12,682 nucleotides of DNA from an uncultured Neomegalonema sp. (GTDB taxonomy: Bacteria > Pseudomonadota > Alphaproteobacteria > Rhodobacterales > Rhodobacteraceae). The DNA lies in NCBI GenBank assembly GCA_937927905.1, contig CALFWP010000059.1:1-12682 (forward strand). Reading direction: 5' to 3'. Positions 1-7,651 of the stretch are shown here, one piece after another. Below the pieces are notes generated by a model. That model made no database searches, was not told where the DNA came from, and saw nothing but the letters and a program-made list of their open reading frames with translations. Position numbers and translations under genes: made by a program. Each line of letters begins with the position of its first letter. Position 1 is the stretch's first letter.

Positions 1-2
1 CC

Positions 3-1190
3 CGTCTCGGTGCTTATCCGCATCAGCTTTCAGGCGGACAGCGTCAGCGGGTGATGATCGCCATGGCGCTCGCGAACGGGCCTGAGCTGCTGATTGCAGA
101 CGAGCCGACAACCGCACTGGATGTGACGGTACAGGCGCAGATACTGGAACTTCTGGCCGGTCTGAAGCGCGAAATGGGCATGGGGATGCTATTTATCACC
201 CATGATCTGTCCATCGTGCGCAAGATTGCTGACCGCGTCTATGTTATGAAAGACGGTCAGGTTGTCGAGCACGGTGCAACCTGGAAGCTGTTTGCTGCCC
301 CCGATCATGACTATACCCGCATGTTGCTGAATGCGGAACCGACCGGCCTGCCGCAACCTGTCCCCGATCCGCAAAGCAAACCGGTTATCGAGGGTGAAAA
401 CGTCAAAGTCTGGTTCCCGATAAAAAAGGGTTTTTTCCGGCGCACTGTCGGACATGTCAAAGCGGTTCAGGATATTTCCTGTCAGGTACGGGCCGGAGAA
501 ACCCTCGGTGTTGTGGGCGAGTCCGGTTCCGGCAAAACGACCCTGGGTCTGGCCCTGATGCGCCTGATCAGCTCGGATGGGCGGATCGTTTTTTTCGGGC
601 GGGATATTCAGAAACTGAACCAGCGTAAACTGCGCCCCTTGCGCCGCGATATGCAGGTTGTTTTTCAGGACCCCTACGGTTCATTGTCACCGCGCATGTC
701 CGTCGCTCAGATCATCGGTGAGGGTCTGCAGGTTCACCGGATTGACGGCGAAACCGGAGACCGCCGCAAAGTGATTGCCGATGCTCTGGTGGAGGTCGGT
801 CTTGAACCGGAGATGATGGACCGCTATCCGCACGAGTTTTCCGGCGGTCAGCGTCAGCGGATTGCCATCGCCCGTGCCATGGCCCTGAAACCGAAGCTTG
901 TGGTGCTGGACGAGCCGACGTCTGCCCTGGATATGTCGGTCCAATCCCAGATCGTTGATCTGCTACGCGATCTGCAGATGCGGTATAAGCTGGCTTACAT
1001 ATTCATTAGCCATGATCTGAAGGTCGTGCGTGCGCTCTCTCATCGTGTGCTTGTGATGCGCAATGGTGAAATTGTTGAGCAGGGTGTCGGTGAAGCGGTA
1101 TTTGAAAATCCGCAAACAGATTATGCTAAAGCACTAATGGCCGCAGCGTTCCACATCGAATCTGCGGAACAGGGTGTCGTTTCGGATTAG
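3..1190 (+). CDS. yejF: YejF-type ABC transporter, fused double ATPase (5' partial)
   Basis: This is the ATP-hydrolysing subunit that would power a YejABEF-type oligopeptide/microcin C importer at the inner membrane. The frame is open from base 3, so the gene starts outside the window; about 395 residues are visible against roughly 530-550 for the family. The partial first ATPase domain shows signature LSGGQRQR, Walker B LLIADEPTTALD and the switch histidine in ITHDLS. A linker leads to the typical YejF string VWFPIKKGFF. The second domain is complete: Walker A GESGSGKTT, Q-loop VVFQDPYGSLSPRMSV, signature FSGGQRQR, Walker B LVVLDEPTSALD and H-loop ISHDL. The two ATPases in one chain and the linker wording favour YejF over separate Opp/Dpp D and F proteins. 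The other transporter genes would lie to the left. It ends convergently with the cpaA-like gene, and the two stop codons overlap. Confidence 0.88.
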   Translation, partial: RLGAYPHQLSGGQRQRVMIAMALANGPELLIADEPTTALDVTVQAQILELLAGLKREMGMGMLFITHDLSIVRKIADRVYVMKDGQVVEHGATWKLFAAPDHDYTRMLLNAEPTGLPQPVPDPQSKPVIEGENVKVWFPIKKGFFRRTVGHVKAVQDISCQVRAGETLGVVGESGSGKTTLGLALMRLISSDGRIVFFGRDIQKLNQRKLRPLRRDMQVVFQDPYGSLSPRMSVAQIIGEGLQVHRIDGETGDRRKVIADALVEVGLEPEMMDRYPHEFSGGQRQRIAIARAMALKPKLVVLDEPTSALDMSVQSQIVDLLRDLQMRYKLAYIFISHDLKVVRALSHRVLVMRNGEIVEQGVGEAVFENPQTDYAKALMAAAFHIESAEQGVVSD

Positions 1191-1711
1191 TGAGGGTCTG
1201 GAGTCAGGAAAGCTGTGAAAAGAGGGCTTTCATGGCATACGTAAAGAGATCCCATTGCAATGGCGACACCATATGGCAAATACGGTTTTTCTGCAGATGC
1301 AATCTTTGACAATACCAACGATTTTGCGGCGATTTGCGGAAAGAAGTACAGCACCTTCCGTATTAATATGATCAGCAAAGCCATGGCTCCGCCGATAACG
1401 GCAATCACCGCGATTGCCGTACCGAATACCGGCCAACCAAGCCACAATCCGGTTGCTGCAAGTAATTTTGCATCACCGCCACCGAAAACCCCCAAACTCC
1501 AGAGTAACATTCCGGCCAGAAGTGTCAGAACACCAGTAGAAACGTGATTCAAAAGGATATGCCAATCAAGGCCGGAGACTGCAAACGTGATAAAGAAAGC
1601 TACGGTCAGACAAATAGAAATCGTGTTCGGGATAATAAACCGTTTTAAATCGGATATTGCCGCGACAATCATACATAATGGAAAGGCGTATAATGGAAGC
1701 GATGCAATCAT
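1187..1711 (-). CDS. cpaA: CpaA/TadV-type prepilin peptidase (A24 family)
   Basis: An integral inner-membrane aspartic protease of 174 residues that would cut the leader off Flp-type pilins for the Tad/Cpa pilus. The two catalytic aspartates of the A24 family are visible: Asp21 in SDLKRFIIPN and Asp80 in FGGGDAK. Around them lie about five hydrophobic helices. The short length, with no N-terminal methylase domain, matches TadV/CpaA rather than PilD. The ATG start has a GGTGGAGA-like ribosome site just upstream. The Flp pilin gene lies immediately upstream on the same strand, which supports the role. Its 3' end overlaps the yejF stop codon convergently. No further tad/cpa genes follow it. Confidence 0.87.
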   Translation of the reverse strand: MIASLPLYAFPLCMIVAAISDLKRFIIPNTISICLTVAFFITFAVSGLDWHILLNHVSTGVLTLLAGMLLWSLGVFGGGDAKLLAATGLWLGWPVFGTAIAVIAVIGGAMALLIILIRKVLYFFPQIAAKSLVLSKIASAEKPYLPYGVAIAMGSLYVCHESPLFTAFLTPDPH

Positions 1712-1755
1712 TGTTGTGTCTCCACCGGCCTGAACAATGTAAATTTTACATACAA

Positions 1756-1785
1756 TTCAAGCCGCGAACGTTTTCGCGGCTTGAA
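1756..1785 (-). terminator. Hairpin between flp and cpaA (attenuator/terminator)
   Basis: A perfect 13-bp inverted repeat, TTCAAGCCGCGAA (1756-1768) paired with TTCGCGGCTTGAA (1773-1785), has a 4-base loop. Read on the minus strand it lies after the Flp pilin stop and before cpaA, and it is followed by a moderately T-rich stretch (TTGTATGTAAAATTT). It should end or reduce most pilin transcripts, or protect their 3' ends, so that cpaA is made at a lower level. Confidence 0.7.
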
Positions 1786-1837
1786 AGCAACAAATATAGC
1801 AATCCTGATAAAACCGGATGCTTTTTCTGTCAGAAAA

Positions 1838-2020
1838 TTAAGGTGCTGTGTTGGCAGCTTTAAGCTCGTCGGAAACCGTCTTGTAGGTCTTCTCGAGGTT
1901 GTCACCAACCAGGCCGACTGTACCGATGATGGCAACGCTGAGCAGGGCAGCGATCAGGCCGTATTCAATAGCCGTTGCACCTGACTCGTCCTTTGCAAAA
2001 GAAGCGAAAAATTTGCGCAT
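1838..2020 (-). CDS. flp: Flp family type IVb pilin
   Basis: A 60-residue structural pilin of the Tad/Cpa pilus. It has a short basic leader ending in Gly14, then the processing and assembly segment ATAIEYG with Glu at +5 and Tyr at +6 of the mature protein. A hydrophobic stretch (LIAALLSVAIIGTVGLV) and a short polar tail follow. I chose the ATG at 2020 because GGAGAGAG lies about 6 bases upstream; the frame stays open to a GTG at 2044 that has no ribosome site. The gene sits directly upstream of the prepilin peptidase, with a strong hairpin between them. Confidence 0.92.
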   Translation of the reverse strand: MRKFFASFAKDESGATAIEYGLIAALLSVAIIGTVGLVGDNLEKTYKTVSDELKAANTAP

Positions 2021-2175
2021 AGTCTCTCTCCGTTTTTTAAACACCTAGCTATTCCGCTAAGATGCAAGGAGATTAGCTATACTGACTTAACAAAATGCTA
2101 TATTCTATGTTTAATAAATAATTTTTCCCGACTTCATACATTGTATAGTAAATTTTAATGATTAATTTATATCAA
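2021..2175 (-). promoter_or_regulatory. AT-rich upstream region of flp
   Basis: About 150 strongly AT-rich bases separate the kinase 3' end from the pilin start, and the flp promoter must lie here. Two copies of the palindrome TAGCTA (2046-2051 and 2074-2079, 28 bases apart) and the inverted repeat ATACA-T-TGTAT (2136-2146) are visible. No clear sigma70 -35/-10 pair or full CtrA half-site pair (TTAA-N7-TTAA) was found, so no specific regulator is assigned. Confidence 0.35.
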
Positions 2176-4329
2176 TTAATTACTTAAATTATTTAACAAG
2201 AATATTATACGCACATTCGTACCTTCGTTTTTACGCGATACGATTTCAAACGTGCCACCGTTTGCTTCAATAAAGCCTTTGGCCAATGGAAGGCCCATGC
2301 CGGCGCCGCCAAACTTGCTGCTGCTCCCGCGCCCCTGACCATAAGGTTGCAGGGCATGCTCAATTTCATCGGGTGTCATGCCGACACCGTTATCTGTTAC
2401 GTCGATACGTACGGCACCCGAACTGTGTTTGACCGCAGATACATTTACCGCATCGGTCGTGAATTTTACCGCATTACCGATCAGGTTGGTCAGCGCCTGG
2501 CGCAACGTATGTGCATCAGCAGCCAGCACGGGCAGTGATTTTTCAACAGATATAGTGATCATGACATCGCGGGATTTGGCAATGCCCTCCAACTCTCTGG
2601 CAATACGTTGGATCAGATTACCGAGATTGACAGGAGCAAAGTCTAATGACAGGGCGCTTGCCTCTATGCGGCGCATGTCCAGCATGTCCTGAACAAGACG
2701 CGCCATGTATTGCCCGCTGTCATGAATGTCTTTGAGATAATCGCGATAGGTGTCGGATCTTATGGTATCTGGATCATGCAACATGACCTGTGTAAAACCG
2801 ATAATCGCATTCAACGGAGTGCGAAGCTCATGACTGGCACGGGCGATGGCTTCCGACCTGCCGGATCCGCTGTCGCTGCTGCCGTATTTGACTTCCGTAA
2901 AGGTCAGAGTCAGCGGGGACGTCTGGTCCTGGTTCAGCGCAGTTATGGCCGCCCGAAAAGTTTGGACGGATTTGTCATGCTCGGATTTGCGTTCCATCAG
3001 GAACGGCTGGGGGTCGGTATTCTGCTCCGCCAAGGACAGCGCATTACGGAATGCCTGTGCCGATGTATCGTCCAAATCCGTGTCAAACGGTTTACCGGTC
3101 AGGGTATTGCTCTCAGCGCCGAAAAGTGTAGCAGCAGCCGGGTCCAATGCCTCGACAAGGCCATCCCGGGTCAGTGTAACAACGCCAACGCCAAGCGCCT
3201 GCAACGCGCGATCCGGCGGAGTATTGCTGTTGCTGATCGGCGGTTGTACGGATAGCGGCGGCGTCACCGCCGCTTCACTCGCAAGCGTCCCGATCCAGGC
3301 GGCGGCTTTATGCCATTCGCCCCGACGGACACTCATTTGTACAGGATGTTTGTGTCCGCCCGGGTCATATAAGGTCAGGCGCAGATCGGCATGATCCAAT
3401 TGCCCGTCCCGCATCCGGGTTAAAGCGCCTGCAATGACTTTCCGGTTGCCGGGAAAGAGGGTTGCAATATTGGAACGCCGTTCCGGTGCCGTATTTTGAA
3501 GAATTGCATTTGCCGAAACGCCCAGATGCAGCACTTTAAAAGCATCATCGAAAACAATCGCACTCTCTTCCGTCTCTTCCTGGATGGACAGGTGCTCCAT
3601 ATCCTGCAGGGCCGTAATGTTTCCGGTGGCAAAAGCCGTTTCCGCGCGGTCATCGATATCAGTAAAAAAGGCAATGGCAGATAGATCCGCTGTCATAGGG
3701 TCATGCATTCTACGCATCGTCACACGATGGCGCCGGACCCCGACGCGCGTATGCAGCTCGACCGCCTGACTATAGGATCCGTTCACCAGCAGAAACCGCA
3801 ATGCATCGCGGGTGGTTGTGCGACTTCCGAACCGGCGCGACAGATTTTGCAGCTCCGGGCCGAAACTGTGTTCCGCAGCGGGGTTTTGCATCAGTAGAGT
3901 GCCATCTTCGGCAAAGAGCGATAATGCGGTCGGAATCCGGTCTATGATTTCTCTCAGACGGTCAATTTCCGCCTCTTCACCGACAGGAGCCGGCACTGCC
4001 TCGATACGTAAACCGGGGCGACCGTCGGAAAGATCAATGCGTTGCGCCCGGCAATCTACGCGAACAGGCAGACCATGGGGTGCCAAAATCATACGAGCAC
4101 GGACTTTACCGCTTTTGCGGGTCAGCACTGCGCGGATCAGCTCGCCGAAATCATGAACGGCTTCATCAAATGGCGCAAAATCCCGTTCTACAAGATCAAC
4201 CAGGCTTTCTTCACCCCAAAACGCCAACCCGGCGTCATCTGCCCATATTATTCTTCGCCGATCCGGATCCCATATCCAGATCGCGGCAGATATTTTCGCT
4301 GCTATAGCCACCTGATCCGAAGTCTCCAT
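2176..4329 (-). CDS. Soluble multi-PAS sensor histidine kinase
   Basis: A cytoplasmic two-component sensor kinase of 717 residues. The first ~470 residues hold several PAS-like segments: one opening with AAKISAAIWIWDP, one near IIDRIPTALSLFAEDG, a divergent third, and one near LGVGVVTLTRDGLVEALDP. The HisKA domain carries SHELRTPLNAIIGF with the phospho-accepting His at residue 500. The ATPase domain has the N-box LIGNAVKFT (Asn619), G1 box VTDNGVGM and G2 box GGAGMGLPLAKGF. There are no membrane helices and no receiver domain. The start at 4329 is an ATG with AAGGG about 8 bases upstream; a GTG at 4428 would add 33 residues that look non-conserved. The H-box resembles the PleC/DivJ class of alphaproteobacteria. 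No response regulator is adjacent, so the partner and signal are unknown. Confidence 0.88.
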   Translation of the reverse strand: METSDQVAIAAKISAAIWIWDPDRRRIIWADDAGLAFWGEESLVDLVERDFAPFDEAVHDFGELIRAVLTRKSGKVRARMILAPHGLPVRVDCRAQRIDLSDGRPGLRIEAVPAPVGEEAEIDRLREIIDRIPTALSLFAEDGTLLMQNPAAEHSFGPELQNLSRRFGSRTTTRDALRFLLVNGSYSQAVELHTRVGVRRHRVTMRRMHDPMTADLSAIAFFTDIDDRAETAFATGNITALQDMEHLSIQEETEESAIVFDDAFKVLHLGVSANAILQNTAPERRSNIATLFPGNRKVIAGALTRMRDGQLDHADLRLTLYDPGGHKHPVQMSVRRGEWHKAAAWIGTLASEAAVTPPLSVQPPISNSNTPPDRALQALGVGVVTLTRDGLVEALDPAAATLFGAESNTLTGKPFDTDLDDTSAQAFRNALSLAEQNTDPQPFLMERKSEHDKSVQTFRAAITALNQDQTSPLTLTFTEVKYGSSDSGSGRSEAIARASHELRTPLNAIIGFTQVMLHDPDTIRSDTYRDYLKDIHDSGQYMARLVQDMLDMRRIEASALSLDFAPVNLGNLIQRIARELEGIAKSRDVMITISVEKSLPVLAADAHTLRQALTNLIGNAVKFTTDAVNVSAVKHSSGAVRIDVTDNGVGMTPDEIEHALQPYGQGRGSSSKFGGAGMGLPLAKGFIEANGGTFEIVSRKNEGTNVRIIFLLNNLSN

Positions 4330-4459
4330 ACAGCACACCCTTATATGCGGGAGTAAACTTTGTTGCTGCGTGTTCCCCGAAAATGATATTACACTGGACT
4401 GTCGGTAAACCCACGGTCCTAATTCCACTGAATACGCGACAACCGTTCTGATTGCACTA

Positions 4460-4480
4460 TGCGGGCCAGTTTGCCCCGCA
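4460..4480. repeat. Inverted repeat upstream of the histidine kinase
   Basis: TGCGGG (4460-4465) and CCCGCA (4475-4480) form a perfect 6-bp stem with a 9-base loop. It lies between the kinase start and the DUF6324-like gene. It could be an operator or part of a terminator; no T-run follows on either strand. Confidence 0.35.
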
Positions 4481-4533
4481 CCTTCTAAGCCGCTGGCATG
4501 ATTTTATTTTTTACAGACGATCTGAATACTATT

Positions 4534-4551
4534 AGAGGGAGAAATCCCTCT
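4534..4551 (-). terminator. Hairpin after the DUF6324-like gene
   Basis: AGAGGGA (4534-4540) and TCCCTCT (4545-4551) form a perfect 7-bp stem with a 4-base loop. It lies about 34 bases past the minus-strand stop at 4585. The flank on the minus strand is A/T-rich but lacks a clean T-run, so termination is likely but not certain. Confidence 0.45.
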
Positions 4552-4584
4552 TTGTAAAGCGAATGTTCCAAAAGGGGACAAGTG

Positions 4585-4788
4585 TTAATTTTTACGGGAT
4601 TTCTTTTTCTGCTGACGTGCCAGTGCCGCCGCGCTTCGCAATTCTTCAGCGATTTCCTCCGCCTCATCAGGGTCAAAGTCCATCGGAACTTCAAACAGGT
4701 CGGTTTTCACGAACAACCGCACACCACCTGTGGTTGTCGGGCCGATTTGGAGTTCAGCAGTGACATCGCTTTCGCTGTTAATTCCCAT
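4585..4788 (-). CDS. Small conserved protein, DUF6324-like
   Basis: A 67-residue acidic protein with a lysine/arginine-rich tail (RQQKKKSRKN). It opens with MGINSESDVTAELQIGP, has a central beta-like stretch (GGVRLFVKTDLFEVPMDF) and then an acidic helix (DPDEAEEIAEELRSAAALA). The wording resembles the short alphaproteobacterial family I know as DUF6324; the name is from memory and was not searched. There is no signal peptide or membrane segment. GGAAAAGAG precedes the ATG, supporting real translation. It lies downstream of the RNA methyltransferase on the same strand, about 75 bases away. The function is unknown. Confidence 0.72.
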   Translation of the reverse strand: MGINSESDVTAELQIGPTTTGGVRLFVKTDLFEVPMDFDPDEAEEIAEELRSAAALARQQKKKSRKN

Positions 4789-4862
4789 GATCTCTTTTCC
4801 GGTTGTGAAATATTGAATGCAGATACGCCGCCTGCACTTTTGAACACAAGCGACGACGGATG

Positions 4863-5942
4863 TTATGTTTTGCGGAAAATGCCTGACAGTTCGACATGAT
4901 CAGACCAGCGGAACTGATCAACAGGGGTCACACATTCGAGGCTGTACCCGCCTGCGGCAAGAATGGCGGCATCGCGCGCAAAGCTATCCGGCATACAGGA
5001 GATACCGGCAAGCACCGGCACATCAGAGCGCGCAATCTCTCTTACCTGCACTTTTGCACCGGCACGCGGAGGATCAAAGACAACAGCGTCAAACCGGTTC
5101 AGCTCCTGAACATTCATAGGCCTGCGGAACAGATCACGTGTGATCGCTGTGACTGTGTGTAATCCTCCGGCTCTGCGCCGGCCCGCATCAAGCGCGGCGG
5201 TCATCTCCGCATTCCCTTCGACTGCTGTGATATCGGCATTTTCCGCCAGCGGCAGAGAAAACGCACCGCATCCGGCGAACAGATCAATAACCGTCTTTGC
5301 ACCCGTCGTTGCGCGTTTTACCGTCTCCAGCAATATGGCTTCACCGGCCGCCGATGCCTGAAGGAAAGCACCGGGTGGCGGAACAACCCGCGCGTTTCCG
5401 AAGTGATGTGCGGGCGGACGGGCCTGCGCAACCGGTTCCCCGTTCCAGACCAGCCGCGCCAAATCCATATTTTGCGCGGCCAGGCCCAATGTTTCCTGCA
5501 GTACCAGATCCGGCTCTTTGCCGTCAGCTACGAAGACATCAAGCCCCGCATCGCTCAACGTGACAGTGACTGCCAGGGCCCGTTTACGCGGCGCACCCGC
5601 TCTGAGCAGGCCGGAGAGTTCAGGTATCGCGGCAAGAATTGCGGGATGTGCAATTTTACAATCAGGCACGGGGATGATCGTATGCGAACGGGGACTGTAA
5701 AAGCCCAGCAAAGAGCCTTTTTTGGTGCGCTGGAAGGCAAATTTGACCCGCCTGCGGTCCGAGGCCGGCACTGTGAGTGTCTCTTCTATATGCGTTTCAA
5801 GTCCAGCATTCCGTAAAGCCCGCGCAACTTTATTACGTTTCCATGCCGCAACCGACTTTTCTGTGCGGTCCTGCAATGTGCAGCCCCCGCAAAGTCCGAA
5901 ATGCGGACAGACAGGCTTGATGACGTCATGCTCTGAATACAT
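4863..5942 (-). CDS. TrmA/RlmC-RlmD-type RNA (uracil-C5) methyltransferase lacking TRAM
   Basis: An S-adenosylmethionine-dependent enzyme of 359 residues that methylates C5 of a uridine in rRNA or tRNA. An N-terminal iron-sulfur site is visible (C12, C18 and C21 in CPHFGLCGGC, with C95 the likely fourth ligand). The SAM-binding motif is DLFAGCGAFSL (residues 220-230) and motif IV is FDPPRAGA. The catalytic Cys316 lies in ISCMPDSFARDA, where most relatives have SCNP, and the likely general base is Glu351 in HVELSGIF. RlmD-like relatives usually start with a ~50-residue TRAM RNA-binding domain. Here a TGA stop lies four codons before the GTG at 5948, so that domain is absent. The ATG at 5942 is preferred, but neither start has a good ribosome site. 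The M48 peptidase gene ends about 33 bases upstream. RNA target not determined. Confidence 0.86.
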   Translation of the reverse strand: MYSEHDVIKPVCPHFGLCGGCTLQDRTEKSVAAWKRNKVARALRNAGLETHIEETLTVPASDRRRVKFAFQRTKKGSLLGFYSPRSHTIIPVPDCKIAHPAILAAIPELSGLLRAGAPRKRALAVTVTLSDAGLDVFVADGKEPDLVLQETLGLAAQNMDLARLVWNGEPVAQARPPAHHFGNARVVPPPGAFLQASAAGEAILLETVKRATTGAKTVIDLFAGCGAFSLPLAENADITAVEGNAEMTAALDAGRRRAGGLHTVTAITRDLFRRPMNVQELNRFDAVVFDPPRAGAKVQVREIARSDVPVLAGISCMPDSFARDAAILAAGGYSLECVTPVDQFRWSDHVELSGIFRKT

Positions 5943-5975
5943 TTTCACGGCTATAGATCAGCAGGGCGCACAGGT

Positions 5976-6662
5976 CTAGGACACGCTATCAATTGCCCGT
6001 TCAATGGCCGCGATACGCTTTTTCATAGGCGGATGGCTGGCCAGCCATGAAATCGGCGTCCCCCGACCTTCCACGAGTTTATCAAGCTTTTGCAACAGGC
6101 TTATACTTGCCGCAGGGTCAAGGCCTGACCTGCGCATCAGTGCAACCGCAAAGGCATCCGCCTGATATTCGTCGGTCCGGCTGAGCCGCATGTGCAAAAG
6201 CCGACCTATAAACCCCGCGATGTATCCGTTCAAACCGCGAAGGGCGGCGGGCAGAAAGGCCGATGCCGCGGCGCGGGCGGCGGTCTCAATGCGCCAGGCC
6301 TTTTGCCGCCTTGCATGATGGCCGAGCGAAAGATGTCCAATTTCATGGGCAATGACGGCGGCGAGTTCCGCGCTGGTAAAAACACCCTCGCGGTACTTGT
6401 CGATCAGACCTCGGGTCAGGAAAATCCGCCCGTCCGGAGCGGCCAGGCCATTGATCGGTTCGATGTCGTAAACATCAACCTGCAAGGCATTGATGCCGAT
6501 AGCCCCGCGAAATCTCTGAATAACATCCAAGAGCGGCCCTTCCGCCAGGCGTTTGGATTTATTGTCCAAATCCCGCAGCATTGCACGTTCGGCACTGCGC
6601 ATTTTAAACCACGCATAAAGGACCATCGCAATGATTGGTGCGTATTTGATCAAAACAGCCAT
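5976..6662 (-). CDS. M48 family zinc metallopeptidase
   Basis: A 228-residue membrane-linked zinc protease. An N-terminal hydrophobic stretch (residues 5-19) would anchor it or act as an uncleaved signal. The zinc site HEIGH is at residues 106-110, with the third ligand Glu165 in TDEYQADAFAV, the ExxxD pattern of the family. An Ala-rich hydrophobic segment lies between them (about 127-155). The C-terminal SHPPMKKRIAAIE is typical of M48 proteins (HtpX/BepA/LoiP group). A role in membrane or envelope protein quality control is inferred from the family; no substrate is evident. It lies 16 bases downstream of a two-helix membrane protein gene and upstream of the RNA methyltransferase, probably in one transcript. 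Confidence 0.88.
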   Translation of the reverse strand: MAVLIKYAPIIAMVLYAWFKMRSAERAMLRDLDNKSKRLAEGPLLDVIQRFRGAIGINALQVDVYDIEPINGLAAPDGRIFLTRGLIDKYREGVFTSAELAAVIAHEIGHLSLGHHARRQKAWRIETAARAAASAFLPAALRGLNGYIAGFIGRLLHMRLSRTDEYQADAFAVALMRRSGLDPAASISLLQKLDKLVEGRGTPISWLASHPPMKKRIAAIERAIDSVS

Positions 6663-6678
6663 ATCTGTTTAATCCAAT

Positions 6679-6972
6679 TCAGGATTTTGCGATCAATCTT
6701 TCCCGGATATCCAGCACGACAAAACCGGCACCTACGGAAATAACGGTCGTCATCACTGTCATGGCCGCAGTCAGGATCTGCAGTGTGATCAATTGCCAAA
6801 ACGTGATGAGAAGGCCGACTGCAAGTGCAATCCAGAGTGCCAACCCGAAGAGTTCAATGAACCGGTTGCGGATTGAGCTGAGCGGCAAACCGCCAGCACC
6901 CTGACCCCGGCTGCGGTCGGCGTCCATACGCTCACGGGCTGTTTTTGCACTGTTATCCATCTGATTTTGCAT
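6679..6972 (-). CDS. Small two-helix membrane protein, unknown
   Basis: A 97-residue protein not recognised as a named family. About 35 polar, charged N-terminal residues precede two hydrophobic helices (about 40-60 and 62-86), and the tail is short and basic (RERLIAKS). A GGAGCAGG ribosome site precedes the ATG. It is 16 bases upstream of the M48 peptidase, which suggests co-translation. It might be a partner or adaptor of that protease, but this rests only on position. Confidence 0.72.
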   Translation of the reverse strand: MQNQMDNSAKTARERMDADRSRGQGAGGLPLSSIRNRFIELFGLALWIALAVGLLITFWQLITLQILTAAMTVMTTVISVGAGFVVLDIRERLIAKS

Positions 6973-7209
6973 ATGTCCTGCTCCGTAGGATAGTGTAATT
7001 TATATCGATAATCCGTACAAAATGCACTTGTTTCTGCATTTGATCCCGATATGCCAGACGGCTGACGCGTCTATCACAGTAGCGTATGTCACCAATTTTT
7101 AATCCGATTTTTTCCGGATACCCTGCCGCATTAGAGTTTTATCAAGTCATCACCGTATAAAATAGCTGTGACGATACTTAAAAAGGCACGAATTACAGAG
7201 AATTCAAGC

Positions 7210-7611
7210 ATGTTCGGAAAACGTGAGCGTCCAGCCAAAGCGAATATAGGAATAAACAAGGTTGATTTTCGTGCACATGACCGCCGCTTTGTGCAGGGTC
7301 TGACGGCTTATATTGATCAACAGGAAGTTGAAATTTATGACTATTCCGACGGGGGCATCAGAGTCGTCTCCCGTCACGAGCTGCCGCGCGTTGCCGTCAT
7401 TGAAATTTTCAAGGGTAAAAAGCTGGTCAAAAGTGTGGCCTCCGTGCGCGCATGGGCACGCCATGGTCAGGCAGGATATGCGTTCCGGCCCAAACTGAAA
7501 TTGAGTGAGGTCGCATCCTCGGCCAATAAAGCGTATAAATCCATTCCGGCACAGGTGAACAAATCCGGCGGCATTGCCGGAAGTGCGCTGCGGGACCGCT
7601 TAAAACTATAG
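7210..7611 (+). CDS. PilZ-like domain protein (putative c-di-GMP receptor)
   Basis: A 133-residue soluble protein. Within it R21-AHD-R25 is followed 18 residues later by DYSDGG (D44-x-S46-x-x-G49). This matches the two-part c-di-GMP motif of PilZ domains (RxxxR, then D/N-x-S-x-x-G). The segment continues with strands (GIRVVSR, VAVIEIFK, SVRAWAR, AGYAFRP) as expected for the PilZ barrel. The tail is basic and Ser/Ala/Lys-rich. I prefer the ATG at 7210; the frame reaches a GTG at 7168 that lacks a ribosome site. A TATAAA at 7156 could be a -10 element. It has no fused enzyme domain, so it would act by binding a partner. The family call is by motif only. Confidence 0.7.
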   Translation: MFGKRERPAKANIGINKVDFRAHDRRFVQGLTAYIDQQEVEIYDYSDGGIRVVSRHELPRVAVIEIFKGKKLVKSVASVRAWARHGQAGYAFRPKLKLSEVASSANKAYKSIPAQVNKSGGIAGSALRDRLKL

Positions 7612-7651
7612 AGCCGTGGACGGCACAGCACCGCTGTTATAAGCTGATGCT

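Noticed and set aside
2100..2200. Several TTAA motifs suggesting CtrA boxes upstream of flp
   Set aside because: None has the 7-base spacing of TTAA-N7-TTAA; their number is expected in AT-rich DNA.
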